A DNA stretch of 64,000 nucleotides from Perkinsus olseni. Lineage: Eukaryota > Perkinsozoa > Perkinsida. The stretch lies in NCBI GenBank assembly GCA_013115125.1, contig JABANN010000013.1:62001-126000 (forward strand), written 5' to 3'. Shown one piece after another: positions 35,728 to 47,479 of this stretch. Position numbers and translations under genes: made by a program. Position 1 is the first letter of the stretch, and each line of letters opens with the position of its first letter. The notes under the pieces were generated by a model. The model did no database searches and was not told the DNA's origin. It saw only the letters and a list, made by a program, of their open reading frames with translations.

Positions 35728-38700
35728 TCACCGGTAAGACAGCTCGCCAGTATCCCGCATCTCAGCCACGATGGACTGAGGCACCGCTCCACCGGCCCTC
35801 GAGGGCGGGGGCATGGGAAAGTCTCTGGAGGGGAACTGCATGTACCGTGGCGTGGGCGGAGTTGCCGACCGACTGTGAAGAACCTCCCTTGCTTCACCAC
35901 TCGCCGGAGTTGACGGCCTTCGGAGACTGTACGAGTGGTTCAAATGATGCGCTAGAAGCATATTGCTGGTGACGCACAGGCAGACCTTCACTGCAATGAC
36001 GATGAGGTACTCGATGGCCAGCGTTGTAATAACCATCAACAAGGACCCCGTAGACGAAAGGGTGAGGCGGATGGCAAAGCCAGTGAGGCTGTTGACGAAC
36101 GTGGCCACCACGAAGCAAACAAACCATCGGGCCCAGGGAGTGTAGGAGAGGACCACCCATACAGCGCCGAGAGTCAAGGCCAGGAGGTCCCCTAGTGGAG
36201 GGATTGCAAGCTGAACAACGAACGCCAGCGGTGACATGCCGAGGAACCAAGTGAGCTGCATCGCTGTGAGGGTGGCGTAGATGAAGAGAAGGACGATCAC
36301 CGATGCCTGCAGGGCCACGCGGGACATGGTCACCACTCGCTCGTTCGGCCGACGGTTTCTCAGCGACACCCTCACCGGCGACCACAGTATGCGAGCAAGA
36401 CCTGCTGTGGCGTTCGAGGCACTCGTACTGTGCTCCCACCGGAAGGAGTACTCATGAATGTCGATTTCCTCGAGGCTGAACTCTGCCGACAAGTCCAGAG
36501 GGGATGTCGGCCTCAATGCAGGGTTGACAGCCCGAAGCAAGTACAGCGGTCTATCACTTGTGTACGGAGGAACCAGGACGTCGTCAGCAGAAACGGCCAT
36601 GACCAGGCCGATCTGGCACGGCTTGCAGAAGCCGGAAAAGCGCGAAGAGCCCGCAGTGATGGCGTGCTCCACCGAGGTCATCTGCTGGAAGGAGCTGTAT
36701 TCACCGAGGAAGGGGTCCGCAGAGGAGCCGCTGTCTACTGACGTTACTGACGTTCCACGGGGCTGATGATTTTCCTCAGCTGCCAGGTAATCACCACTGT
36801 GGTCAGGAATGACCACCACCAGCGCCTTCACCCCACTAGGGACCAAAAAAGTGTCACTCGCCCGCCGTACGCCGGCACAGATGGAGGTGAGCTCAGCAGG
36901 TGGCACTAGACCGTCATGGAAGGTCATGGGTAGCAAAGCATCGTTGACATGCGCCGCAAAGGCCATCCAGCCTGTGACGTCCTGCGGGAACACTGCAAGG
37001 GCGCTGGCCATGGGGTCCCAGCCGGGATGCGGCACCCGCAGCGGCGACATGTAAGAGCCGTCACCAGCGAGCCTCAGCAGAGCAGGCAGCTTCGGATTGG
37101 ACTCCCAATGCTCCACTCGGACACTCAGGTCAAGCACATCCATGTGGCTCTTAGTAAACGACCCGTCACGGCCACCGTCACAGCCAAACCGGATGGTGAA
37201 GATACGACCGGCGCGATGCGAGGAGTTGACCCTCCACAAAGAACCCTTGCCAGACTCCTCGAAAACTGCTTCACACATCGCCCGGGCTCGCTGTTCTTGC
37301 TGGGAGCGACTCAAGTACAGCCAGAGAGGGTAGCAAGCTACGCTAAGGACGGAACTCGTCCACCGACCCCAAAGATTCACCATCGGTGGGGAAGACCACT
37401 TGCCCTGCTCGTTGACGCAGGCACTGAAAGTGCTCCAGTGCTGTCGATTGATCAGCTCCGCGATGCACCGAGGAAGGTCCCCCAGCGAAGAGGGCAGGAC
37501 GAAAGGCTCCCGAGGGTCGTTTCTCCCCTGGAGGTAAAGCCGGGCGACGTGGCGAGGAATGTCATCAGCAGTCATGATCTTCCACTCCCCCGAGTCCACA
37601 GTCTCGTCAGCACCATCCCCTGAGCGCTTGCGAATCTCTGAGGTCGCGATGGACGCCAGAAGGGCAAAGAGGACCACCACCAAGAGGGTGAAGGCGCCAG
37701 GCACGCCGCCGATGAAGGACAGCGTGTACTGCCACGGGTTCAAGCAGGTGGGGTTCTGAGAGACATCAGGGTAGCCGGGCAGACAGGCGTAGGGACAGTT
37801 GGAGTCCTCCACGCCCTCCTCAGTGTAATTGCTGACCCCCCGAGGGGCGTTGCTGCACACGGCGCATCGAGGGCCACCGGTGTCGCTCCAAGTGCCTCGG
37901 GGACAAGGGGCGCAGAGAGGTCCGTAGTGGCCAGCTGGACACCGGAGAATCTGTCCAACGCTGCCAGGCTGATGACCTCCCACGTCGATCCGACCAGAGA
38001 AGGTATCGCCGCCGCCGCCGACCGCCGAGCCGAGCCATCCGATGCCGACAAAGCCGCCTCCGCCGTCGCCCCCTTTAAGAACCGGAGGGCCACTACCGTT
38101 ACCAGCAGCGGCGCTTACGAGCCCCGAGCCAGCAAGGGACGTGTTGGTGATGATCAAGACTGAGCCACCGGCGCCACCACCACTGCCTGATGTGTCCCCC
38201 ACAGTCCATCCACCACGGTCCCCATCAGAGGACACATGACCATCGATCCGTAACTGGGCTGCCGATATCCATACCACACCGCCACCAGATCCGCCCTCCT
38301 CCCCTCCACCCCCGGAGGCACTGGCCGAGGGAATCACTCCCGTCTCGAGTGGGTCTTGCTCGTCATAAGGCACACCCTGGTTGCCGTCACAGCCAGGGCC
38401 GCCAGACCCAACATGAGCCCCGCCGCCTCCTCCGCAATGGCCATCCCTACCAGGACCCCCTCCGCCCCTGCCCTCTCCCGCCGGACAGCCGCGGCCCGTC
38501 GAGGATATCCATCCCTGAGGAGGGAGCTCCAAGGCTCCTCTAGGAGAGCATACCATAACAATCGGACCACTGACCACAGCGGCGCCCTTGAACCGAATTC
38601 CCCCAGCTTCGCTGGTAACAACCATCCGCGTCGGCATGAGTCTACCCAGCCGCTCCATGTCGGCCACGCACAAGTCCAGCGGGTTTTCGATCCACAGCTT

Positions 38701-40386
38701 ACGTTGCTTGCAGTAGTTCCCCGGTCCCATAGTAACGTTCCCAGCGATAACGACGTCGCCCCAAGTAGTCCTGAAGTCGCTCACCGCTGACAGGCCCTGG
38801 ACGCTCCCTAGCCTGAGCCCTTCGCCAGCGGATACCATCACAGGCCGACCCTCCACGTTCGAGACCACATCGGAAAGGTTGATCGAGCCCGCCGCGTTGA
38901 CTGTGAGGGCAGAGTCTTCGGCGATCGCTGGCACCCCCGCTGGGGTACTGCGGATGACAATGCTTCCACCGGCATCCACATCGCCTTGGGTAGATATCTT
39001 CATACCACCTTTTCCGCTACTCACCAAGCTCTGCTTCTCCAAGATGACGTTCCCGCCGTTTCCAGCCGAGCCCGTAGCCGTTGCCGCCAAAATGCTGAGA
39101 GACCCTTCGGTGTCAATCGAGGACTCTTTGGCGACCTTCAACCCTATGTTCCCCACAGACAGGACCATACTCGACGAGGGGCTATTCGGCGGCCCCGACA
39201 GCTTCGCTCCGCCCGAAATCAACACACCCTGATCTGCAGCGATCGCCACCTGCGGCCGGCCGCCTCCACCTCCATCGAGGCAGGAGTTGCCATCATCGTC
39301 GCCGCAGAGCCTCACCGTAATATTGCCTTCCACAACAACCTCGCGGACTGAGCGCACTTCCTGAGGCAACACAGTCGTCTGACCACACTTCTCATGACCA
39401 CCCCTCACAGTGAGGAGGGCCCCATTGGCGTCCTTCTGGTAGACAGTGCCAGGACTGCCACAAAGACAGTCGGGCAAGGCCTCTCCGCCTCGGCCCCCAT
39501 AGGCACGAGCATCGTCGACGGAGACCGTACCGTTATCACTCGCCACGAAAATACGGCCGCCTCCACCACAGCCGAGGTTGCCACCACAGTCCCCTCCATC
39601 AGCGTGGACTTTGCCGGCGGTCACTCCCAGTGCTCCGCGCAGCACCACCACTCCACCACTACCAGCCCCACACTTGGCCCCAGCATCCGCCCTCCCGCCA
39701 TTGGCCTCGATACTGCCTTCAAAGGTCACGTGACCATCGTTGCTCGTGAGAGTTATCCTTCCTCCTCCCCCGCACTGAGGAGCCGTCCCCTCGCCCGCTA
39801 GGTTCTCCGGTACAACCGTGTAGTCGATGCCCCGTATTCTATCGCCCCTATCGCAGAGGCCCAGCGCCCCTCCAGCTCCACCGAGACTGCCTCCGAGAGC
39901 AGTATCATCACCCGCGACAAGATCGTCATAGACGGTAGCGGTGGCGTTGAGGAGGGAAGCCTCGTCGAGTGTGATGTTGCCTTGCCGAGCGACTACTGTA
40001 AGTACCTACTCCGTAGAATACATGCTTTCATCTAAGATACCCCTCCTCACCATGCAGTTGGAGATGGTCGAATTCTCAAAGTCAACAGCGGCATTAGCGG
40101 CTTCCACCAGCAAAGTGTCGGAGCACCGCCAAGTAGCGTTGATGAATCTCACAGAGCCATTGCCCTTATAGACGAGCTCAGCCCCACTAGGAAGGGAAGG
40201 CCTGGTCGAATTGAGCACACAGGCTCCGTCCACTACCACATCACAGCCAACTGATGCAGCATTGGCTGTCGGGCCGAGAAAGATCAGCCACAACCGCAGT
40301 AGTAGCATGGGGAGCTCAAAAAGTCTGAGGACGCTCCACCGAGGCATCCCCTGAACGCGGTAAGTCAAGGCGATACGACACCACAC
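35728..40386 (-). CDS. DUF8003-type glycine-rich multipass membrane protein
   Basis: About 1,540 residues in two exons split by a 45-nt intron (GTATCT...TTACAG, about 39,998-40,042). The leader (MPRWSVLRLFELPMLLLRLW) is a signal peptide. The ectodomain has a glycine-rich beta-helix-like region (SGGVVVLRGALGV, GGGGRIFVAS, DGGGGGRPQVAIAAD) and then the hallmark CPAGHYGPLCAPCPRGTWSD with VEDSNCPYACLPGYPD. A transmembrane segment follows (LSFIGGVPGAFTLLVVVLFA), then a long cytoplasmic region, and near the C-terminus several more (VALQASVIVLLFIYATLTAM; LAFVVQLAIPPLGDLLALTL; WFVCFVVATFVNSLTGFAIR). This order matches plant DUF8003 glycine-rich proteins; their function is poorly known. The ATG at 40347 may be the real start. 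Confidence 0.75.
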
Positions 40387-40406
40387 ATGCAGCCTCCATG
40401 ACCGAA

Positions 40407-41148
40407 CTAGGCATAGGCCACCTTAGGGTCACGTTCTAGCAGCTCCTGAGTGAGGACTTCATAGTTGATCTCGCCTGTCTTGTCTGGATCACACTTGGCC
40501 ACGGCGAAGTCGATGAAGACATCTGCAGCCTCGCCGTCCAGCCTCTCCCCTAGAACCTACAGGCTCACCAAGAGCCGACCACGATGGGTGCATCGTATAA
40601 GGCACCCCAGCGAGGGGCTCGAGAGAGGTGGCCCACCTGCAGTATTCGACGCAGTTCTTCAACTTTGAGAACCCCTCGACCGTCCGGATCGAACGCTCGG
40701 AAGGCTTCCATCAGGACCTGGACACCGCCGCTTCGTAGCCCTCCACGCAGCCAGAAGTACCACCTCCTCCTTCATCGGGTCCTTGAAGCTGTCCGACTCG
40801 CAAATACGCAGAAATGTATCCAAATCGAAGTGCTGGTTACCGTTGGGATCCCACTCCTCCACGATCGTCTCGATGTCCGCCTAAAACTACAGTCCACCAG
40901 CAGCCACAAGCAGAGAGCATCCACCTCGTGAAGGCAGTACCTCAGTTGGGTTCTGGCCGACACTGCGGAGGAGGGCAGGCAGCTCCGTATAGCTGATCAC
41001 TCCAAGCTTCTGCTTATCAAAAATCTATCGAAAGCGCGATCGCCCAGCCAGCCCCAAGCAAGGCGTGGCCTACTTCAAAGGCTTCCTTGAAAGCCGCCAG
41101 TTGGTCCGGCGTGAGCTGGTAGTCACCGTCGTTTGGCTCAGCAGACAT
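40407..41148 (-). CDS. Calmodulin-like EF-hand protein
   Basis: About 160 residues from five short exons. It starts MSAEPNDGDYQLTPDQLAAF, continues IFDKQKLGVISYTELPALLR, VEEWDPNGNQHFDLDTFLRI, FRAFDPDGRGVLKVEELRRI, and ends CDPDKTGEINYEVLTQELLE then KVAYA. This is the classic four-EF-hand layout. Hands 2 to 4 have the acidic loop residues expected for calcium binding; hand 1 (DKQKLGVISYTE) lacks the acidic residue at position 3. Function could be that of calmodulin, centrin or a myosin light chain. The stop is only about 20 nt from the upstream-most ATG of the next gene on the same strand. Confidence 0.85.
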
Positions 41149-41267
41149 CAAGGCGAATCTCCGATCCCCTAGAGATCCCATTGACAGAATCTAACCCAAG
41201 CCTCAAGAAACAACAACGGCCATCTTCACACAGACTAACAGCGAGAGGTTGCATGCGGCGACGACGA

Positions 41268-43183
41268 TCAGGTCCACTCCATCGCTAGCTTCTTCGCGGC
41301 CAGCTTGGCCATCTGTTTCGCTTCCAAGTCGTCCTTGGCCTGCAAGGCCGCAAACTTGTTCATCTCCTTCTTCACCGGGGGGTTGTAAAGTGGCGATATG
41401 ATACTGTTCTTTCTCTTTGGGTTCTGCCAAAGAGATACAGTCCGATCAAGAATCGCCCGGAGCTGATCTAAATGACTTGCAGTAGAAACATGAGAAGGAA
41501 ACAGAGCTCATCACATCAAGAATTTGTAGAGCTTTCGAACGGTGGGAGGAAGCCAGGAACCAGCCCCTCACCGTGTCGATGCCCATTGCCTCTTTCTCCA
41601 TCAGTTGCTCCCTTGTCGTCTTCCTCTTCGGAGGGGCCGGCACTTGTCCACCGATCTCATGCAGCCGGTGGCCTCGACCTCCCAAAGAGATGAGTCTACC
41701 AAGCGTACTAAGCAAAGCTCGTCGTCACCGCTGATCCCACCTGTCCATGAGCTGGAAGTGATCGTTAGCCTCAGCGTGGGCCACAGCAGTATACTCCTTC
41801 GAGTCCTCAGCGTTGAGGTCCGCCCCCAGCTCCAGGAGAAGCATAGTCACTTTGATATGCCCGCCTGCTGCTGCGAAGTGTAAAGGCGTCCGCTGGCGAC
41901 TGAGAGCAAAATGTCCACTCCACTGGGTCCCACGCTACTACTTGTCTCTCAGGTTAACATCAGCTCCCCACTCGATAAGGCGGCAAATAGCATCCACGTC
42001 GTTGCAAGCCGTCGCCACATGTAAGGCCGCCTTACCCTCAGCATCCTTAGAATTGATACGGACGCCGTAGGTGTACCTTCGAGGCCACCCCTTCAACTGC
42101 CGGACACCACACCCGCACATACAGGAACTCCATCATCCTGTAGTCCCTCTGCCTAGTGGCTATAGTGAAGGGTGTGTCACCACTATCCATCTTAGCTTCC
42201 AACGGAGCCCCTCTCCTGTAGCACAGCTTGGCCAAGCCCATGTTATGAGTACGACAAGCATACCTGCAGGACCACTACGCCGCGACAAGGGACTCGGTCG
42301 TCTCGCTCACTCCAACAGAGTGTAGCCAGTCTCTGCATCCTTGGCGTTGATGCTGGTGGTCTCGAGCATGCGCTCCAACACGTTCATCAGGACGGTGCCG
42401 TTCCTGGTGATAATTTGCTTCAGGTTGAACGTCTGGCACTTGGCCAGCTCTCGCTTCGCAAGTGCCGTCTTCTGAGCCTTCAAAGCCGCGCCGGCCGAGG
42501 CCCTGACGAGAACCATCAATCCTTCTGTTAAAGCATACCACTCCAAACCCACAAATATCCAACTGAAGCATTAGCCGCCAGTTTCCTTCCATCCTCTACT
42601 CGGGACGAATTTTCCTTCGCTGCTTCGTCAACCTATACCGTAAAATGCGCTACTCTCACTCAGAATCTATCCCACCACCACCTTGGACTCCTCCAGGGAT
42701 CTATCCAGGCTCCTGAAGAACACCCAGGATTCACTGCAGCCAGCAGCTCTGTAGCCTACTCTCCCTTCGCCGCCGGTAGAATGGCCATCGCGGCGGTGAA
42801 GGTCTCGTCCTCCGTCCCAGGATACCCCGGAATTCCCGAGGGGCCGAACAACACTATCTAACACACCCATCGATCGATCCAACTCTCCCAGCAGCATCAA
42901 CAGAGCCGAGAACCTTCTCCAACGCTTGCTTCATCCGCTCCAAGGTGCTGGACTCCAACTTCTCCCACTGGGGCTGAGCTTCCGGGGACAGAGCGTCACC
43001 AACCGGCAGGTCATCATCGCCCGATCGACTGGATCGCAAGCCCTCTTGCTCCTCCATGATTCGCGACACCTGATACCATCCCGTTACGTGCGGTTGAGAG
43101 TACCTCACCCTTGCTCGTCCGCCGCGCCGGAAAATTCTCTAACGGCGCCGCGTCACTACCTGAGGATGTCCAGTGTCCGCCAT
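41268..43183 (-). CDS. Ankyrin-repeat protein
   Basis: Multi-exon gene. A likely start at 43183 (MADTGHPQ, then an intron) leads to VSRIMEEQEGLRSSRSGDDD and KLESSTLERMKQALEKVLGS. Downstream exons carry ankyrin units: SINAKDAETGYTLLE, APLEAKMDSGDTPFTIATRQ, INSKDAEGKAALHVATACND with IEWGADVNLRDK, and RTPLHFAAAGGHIKVTMLLL with LGADLNAEDSKEYTAV. The C-terminus is a Lys/Ala-rich helix (QAKDDLEAKQMAKLAAKKLA) ending at TGA 41268-41270. Ankyrin repeats mediate protein binding; the partner is unknown. The repeat exons are clear, but their exact junctions are not. Confidence 0.7.
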
Positions 43184-43316
43184 GAACCTCCACAGCTCGA
43201 CACTGGCTCGGTGGAGTACGGTGGCTGCAACTATCGTACACGGCCGACCGATAGCTTGCGTTATGCGCTCTCGGTGATTCAGGATCTGCAATGAAGACAA
43301 TCGCCCCTCGGGCAAG

Positions 43317-43925
43317 TCAGCCTCCGCCTACCCATGAACTTGGCTTGCCCGGCTTCTTCGCCTCTAGCGCTGTTGATATGATACCCCCGGTCCGCGTGAA
43401 GGAGAGTTTATCGAAGTCAGGCAGGTCCTTAGAGCCCCGCTCCATCAAAGCCGTCATGAAGTACCTTCGAGTAGCGTACCACACCGAGCTCGACAGTACC
43501 ACCCTCACCCTATCGCCCTTAAGGGGAGGTGGCAGCCCTCCAATGAGACGGTCCTGATAGCCCGTCCCATAGACAGCAGCAGGCAGATATCACTGTAGCT
43601 CGCCATGGAGATGTCGTTGTACGATACGTCGAGATGCTCCAGCGAAGGGCATTGGCTCTGCTCACAGCAAACCCTACATGCTCCTCAGACGCGGCAGGCC
43701 TTACCAGGATCTGTACGAGCGTGGCAAGGCTGGTGTCGTTGAGGCTGGTGCAGTCAAGCTGCGCCCTCACGACGTCACGATCCCTACACAGGGCGTGAGC
43801 TCTGACCGTTCAGCCGTCCACCGCTTCTACCTGATCCACTGGTCCATCACCGCCCTGATTCGCTCGACTGCCGACCCGACGGTGCCGGTGGTGGAAGAAG
43901 GATCTCCCGGCTCGTGGGTAGACAT
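43317..43925 (-). CDS. Short leucine-rich-repeat protein
   Basis: Four exons from the ATG at 43925 (MSTHEPGDPSSTTGTVGSAV, ERIRAVMDQWIR) through AQLDCTSLNDTSLATLVQIL, then CPSLEHLDVSYNDISMASYS and RTVSLEGCHLPLRAIG, ending with YFMTALMERGSKDLPDFDKL and a Pro/Gly-rich end (KKPGKPSSWVGGG). LEHLDVSYNDIS and the flanking units fit RNI- or SDS22-type leucine-rich repeats. Introns are about 45-70 nt. A head-to-head gap of about 640 bp separates it from the UDP-sugar pyrophosphorylase gene. Function unknown. Confidence 0.6.
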
Positions 43926-44567
43926 TGTAAACTACCAATGTCGAGGAGCGCGGAGAAGCTGGGATTTCAGATTCGATCTTGCGTCGAATTCATAAGCGCG
44001 CGCCATGTTGATCGATGAAAAAGCCTAGGCCAGGATTCTTCCACAAGTTTCTGTCAGCTCTAGGATGAATAATCCGCCTCGGTCGACTGGAGAGCTTTTA
44101 GCGACTGAGTAGGACTTGTCGTCTAGTACGGCTAGAGGTGAGTTACGTCTAGTGACACTTTCTTATGGTTTCATTATCGTGAGTAGTGCTGGTTGCGTTG
44201 CAAAGAGGCTATGACGATAATGGGCCGCTGACCAGATTACTCGAGAAAACGAGAAGCTGAGTGAGCTTGGGACGGCTCTGTGTAGTTCTGCTGTGGTAAA
44301 CACCGGTGATTCTCAGTGCAACAGTAAGATAGTTGTGCTGCTCTGCTGAGCATCACTATCTTATTGAAAAGAATTACACTACGTTAGCTTTACAACGCTA
44401 AGGTTATTTTGGTAAGATACTAGCGACGGCCAAGACCAGATGCACTTGTGTCAACGCTGATGAACTCGAACCACATCTGCGGGGCCAAACTTGAGGGATG
44501 AGGGAGTGTTACATCGGTGAATCGATCAGTCTATAAATTTTCTAATTCCTTTAAAGACAAGCACATC
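43926..44567. promoter_or_regulatory. Divergent intergenic region, likely two promoters
   Basis: Lies between the 5' ends of a minus-strand LRR gene and a plus-strand pyrophosphorylase gene, so both promoters should be here. A 15-bp stem with two mismatches (TAAGATAGTTGTGCT / AGCATCACTATCTTA, 9-nt loop) occurs at 44325-44363. No RNA gene was recognised. Confidence 0.4.
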
Positions 44568-47136
44568 ATGCCAGCTCTAACCGACGAAGAACGCCGACTT
44601 TACGAGTACCTGAATTCCCCCGAGTCTCGTCAGGAGCATCTTTTTGCGGGAGTGGATGATGTCGAGAGCAACGAAGGTGAGCCGAGCGAGCCTACTGCCG
44701 GGTAGACGTGTTGTGATGGGTCGCTTCAGGTGCTCGGAGGCTGTTGAGTCAGCTGGTGGCCGCAGACCACACTACTGCAGGAGGTCTCAAAGATTACATT
44801 CAGCGCGGTCAGAAGTTGTTGGAGGAGTCCAGTGAAGGTGTAAATCCTTTTGAAGGTTGCGAGGTGGAGATTCCCCAAGGAGAGAAGCTTGAAGCTGGTA
44901 TGTGGCAGAAACAAAAATTCCCTTCCAATACCTTGTCGCGAAGGTACTCAGAAGTTTTCCGAGATGGAACAGGCCGGTATGGACTCGCTGAAGGGCCTCT
45001 GTTTCTGCCTTGTTGCTGGTGGTCTGGGCGAGAGGCTCGGCTTTCCCGGAATCAAGGTGGCATCTCTCCGCACTTCACATCCTCTTCCACGTGCTAGTTT
45101 GTCTCAGGTTGCGTTGCCTGTCGAGACGCAGACGAACATGTGCTACTTGGAGTGGTTCTGCAGAAACATCCTCGAGATGCAGCGGGTGGCCAGGGAAAGG
45201 TCGGGTGACAAGACAGTCACTCTTCCATTGGCCATCATGTGCTCGGCAGACACCTATCAAGGTGAGCCCTCTTCGTGGTACTTCGGGCTGCCTGGAGGTT
45301 AGCGGTCATCTGTAGGCACTATTGATCTGTTGAAGGAGCACAACAACTTCGGTATGGCCGAGGACCAGATCACTCTTATGCTGCAGGACAAGGTACAACG
45401 ACAATGTCACGCCGTGGCTGAGCCAACTCCGGTTTATCCAGGTGCCTGGCTTCATCAACTCGAGTGGGAAGATCGGCGTTAAGAAGGACGATCGCTGGGT
45501 GGCTGAGATGAAGCCTCACGGCCACGGAGATGTAATGCCCTTCCTGCGTTCAGTTGGGAACTCACAGTTTTCGAGCTTGCAGGTTCACACTCTCCTGCTG
45601 AAAACTGGGCTCGCACAGAAGTGGGTTAAAGAAGGCCGCACTAACCTCGTATTTTTCCAGGACACCAACGCCCTTGCAATGCGCGCTGTACGTTGGTCAT
45701 ATCCCCTCTGTCAACAACTTATTTTTGCTCGTTTATTAGATGTGCGCCCTTCTGGGAGTCTCGAGAACGAAGGGCTTTGATATGAACAGTCTTTGCGTAA
45801 GCTGACCAATGTCTTCGACGTCGCCCCAATTTCTCCCGTAGGTGCCCCGTGTGCCCGGTGAGGCTGCCGGTGCTCTGTGCAACCTGTCCTATCCCGATGG
45901 TCGCAAGCTCACCTGCAATGTTGAGTAAGTGCCCCGTTCTGAGCACCAATGGTCTTATCTACCGCTCAACAGGTACAACCAGCTCGGACCTCTTCTCCAG
46001 AACCAGGGCGGAGATGTTGCTGGCCCCGATGGACTCTCTCCGTAGGACCACACTGTTCTGGAAGGCCCCAAGTAGTGGCGTCGTCCTCTAGGTATCCCGG
46101 TAACATAAACTGTATTATGTTTGATCTGCCCGCGTATTATAAGACCTTGGAGGAGTCCAAGGGAGTCGTTCCTGAGTTCGTCAACCCTAAGTAAGCATCT
46201 CGATAGTCTAAACCTTATCGGTTCTGATTGCCCCTTCACTAGGTATCAGCCAGGCAGTAGAACTGACTTCAAGTCGGCCACTCGTCTGGAGTGCATGATG
46301 CAGGATTACGCCAGACTCATGCACAACTGTAAGGCGAGGGTGGTCGCTCTCATGGCGTTAGAAAATTTTTGCTCGCTTCAAGGTTCCGTTGGATTTACCA
46401 TGATGGAGCGCTGGCTCTGCTTCTCCTGTGTCAAGAACGCCACAGCCGATGCCGTCAAGAAGCTGCAGAGTGGCCTTCCAGCTGACTCGGCCTTCTCTGG
46501 TGAGGTTGAGTTCTGGGACCACAACTCGAAAATGTTGCAGACTGCAGCTAAGGCCAACGGTGAGCTCAATCCTCCCACGCCGTTGCAATCAAGGCCATGG
46601 GTCAGGTCAATCGTTCTCGGTTAGCGAGCCAGTCAACATGGAGTTCCTCGGCCTTTCCCAGAAGGTTGGCCCGCGCGTCGTATTGAAGCCTGAGGTCGGC
46701 TGCTGCCTCGACCAAATCAAGAATATCGTCCACGGTCCCATTGTAAGTCACGAAAGGCCACTCGCGTGGCTCCGTCGGGAACTGTCTACTGCTCAGGCTC
46801 TCGGCAACGCAGAGTGCAGTCTGATCGTTGAAGGGCCTTGTTCCATCAAGAGACTTCAACTCACTAGTGGCGCTGTTGTCGTCCATCCTAGTAAGCATTG
46901 CCCCACTCCCCCCCCCCCTGTCTATTTGTGTGTACGGTTGCCGCTTCAGATGCCGAAGTCGATTGCGATACCCCTGTTAACAACAAGGGTTGGAAGTTCC
47001 AAGCCGTGAAGGAGGGCGAAAAAGTAAGTTCAGTGTCTGGTTCGTCAGGTCAATCAATTGCCACTCTGATCAGGTCGACGACGCGACAGCCATCCGTGGA
47101 TTCCGTGTTGACAAGGTGGAAGCTAAAGACTTCTAA
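44568..47136 (+). CDS. UDP-sugar pyrophosphorylase
   Basis: Multi-exon gene of roughly 600 residues, starting MPALTDEERRLYEYLNSPES at 44568. Motifs in order: the nucleotide-binding loop LVAGGLGERLGFPGIKV, LPVETQTNMCYLEWFCRNIL, LPLAIMCSADTYQ, IDLLKEHNNFGM, EMKPHGHGDV, NLVFFQDTNALAMRA, PRVPGEAAGALCNLSYPDGR, NVEYNQLGPLLQ, YPGNINCIMFDLPAYYKTLE, PEFVNPKYQPG, FKSATRLECMMQDYARLMHN and the end DDATAIRGFRVDKVEAKDF. The EFVNPKY and TRLECMMQDY blocks separate this type from UAP1 and UGP. It converts sugar-1-phosphates and UTP to UDP-sugars in the cytosol, feeding glycan synthesis and sugar salvage. Most introns are about 50 nt. Confidence 0.88.
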
Positions 47137-47479
47137 GATGTTTTATGTTTCGATTATTCGGTGCCTCAACTATACTCCTGAGAGTGAATTTATACTAAAC
47201 TAGTGAATCTCGTGTCAAGTATCATACCAAATGCCGGGGTGTGTTATGTTATAAGTGACCAGGAATGCTGTATTGATACCAGTGGAAAAACTGTCTTGGT
47301 GGGCACCACTTGGACCGTACTAGCATTGCTCAGCTTCCTGGCGACATACACCACAAGTCGAAAGCTCTACGATGATAAAGAGCCCGGTATCATTTAAATA
47401 GTGTAGATAAGCTCCGGACAACTTCTTCCGACCCGACTGGATGAACACAAGAAAGGGCGAATTAGAATGAAAACAGAAA
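47137..47479. other. Convergent intergenic region with small ORF
   Basis: Lies between the 3' ends of the pyrophosphorylase and the first Lnt-like gene. A plus-strand frame of 64 codons (47203-47397) ends with a hydrophobic stretch (TWTVLALLSFLATYTTSRKL). I cannot tell whether it is a real small membrane protein, so it is recorded here only. Confidence 0.35.

Noticed and set aside
38190-39801. Several long plus-strand frames
   Set aside because: They are shadows of the glycine-rich DUF8003 coding region on the minus strand.
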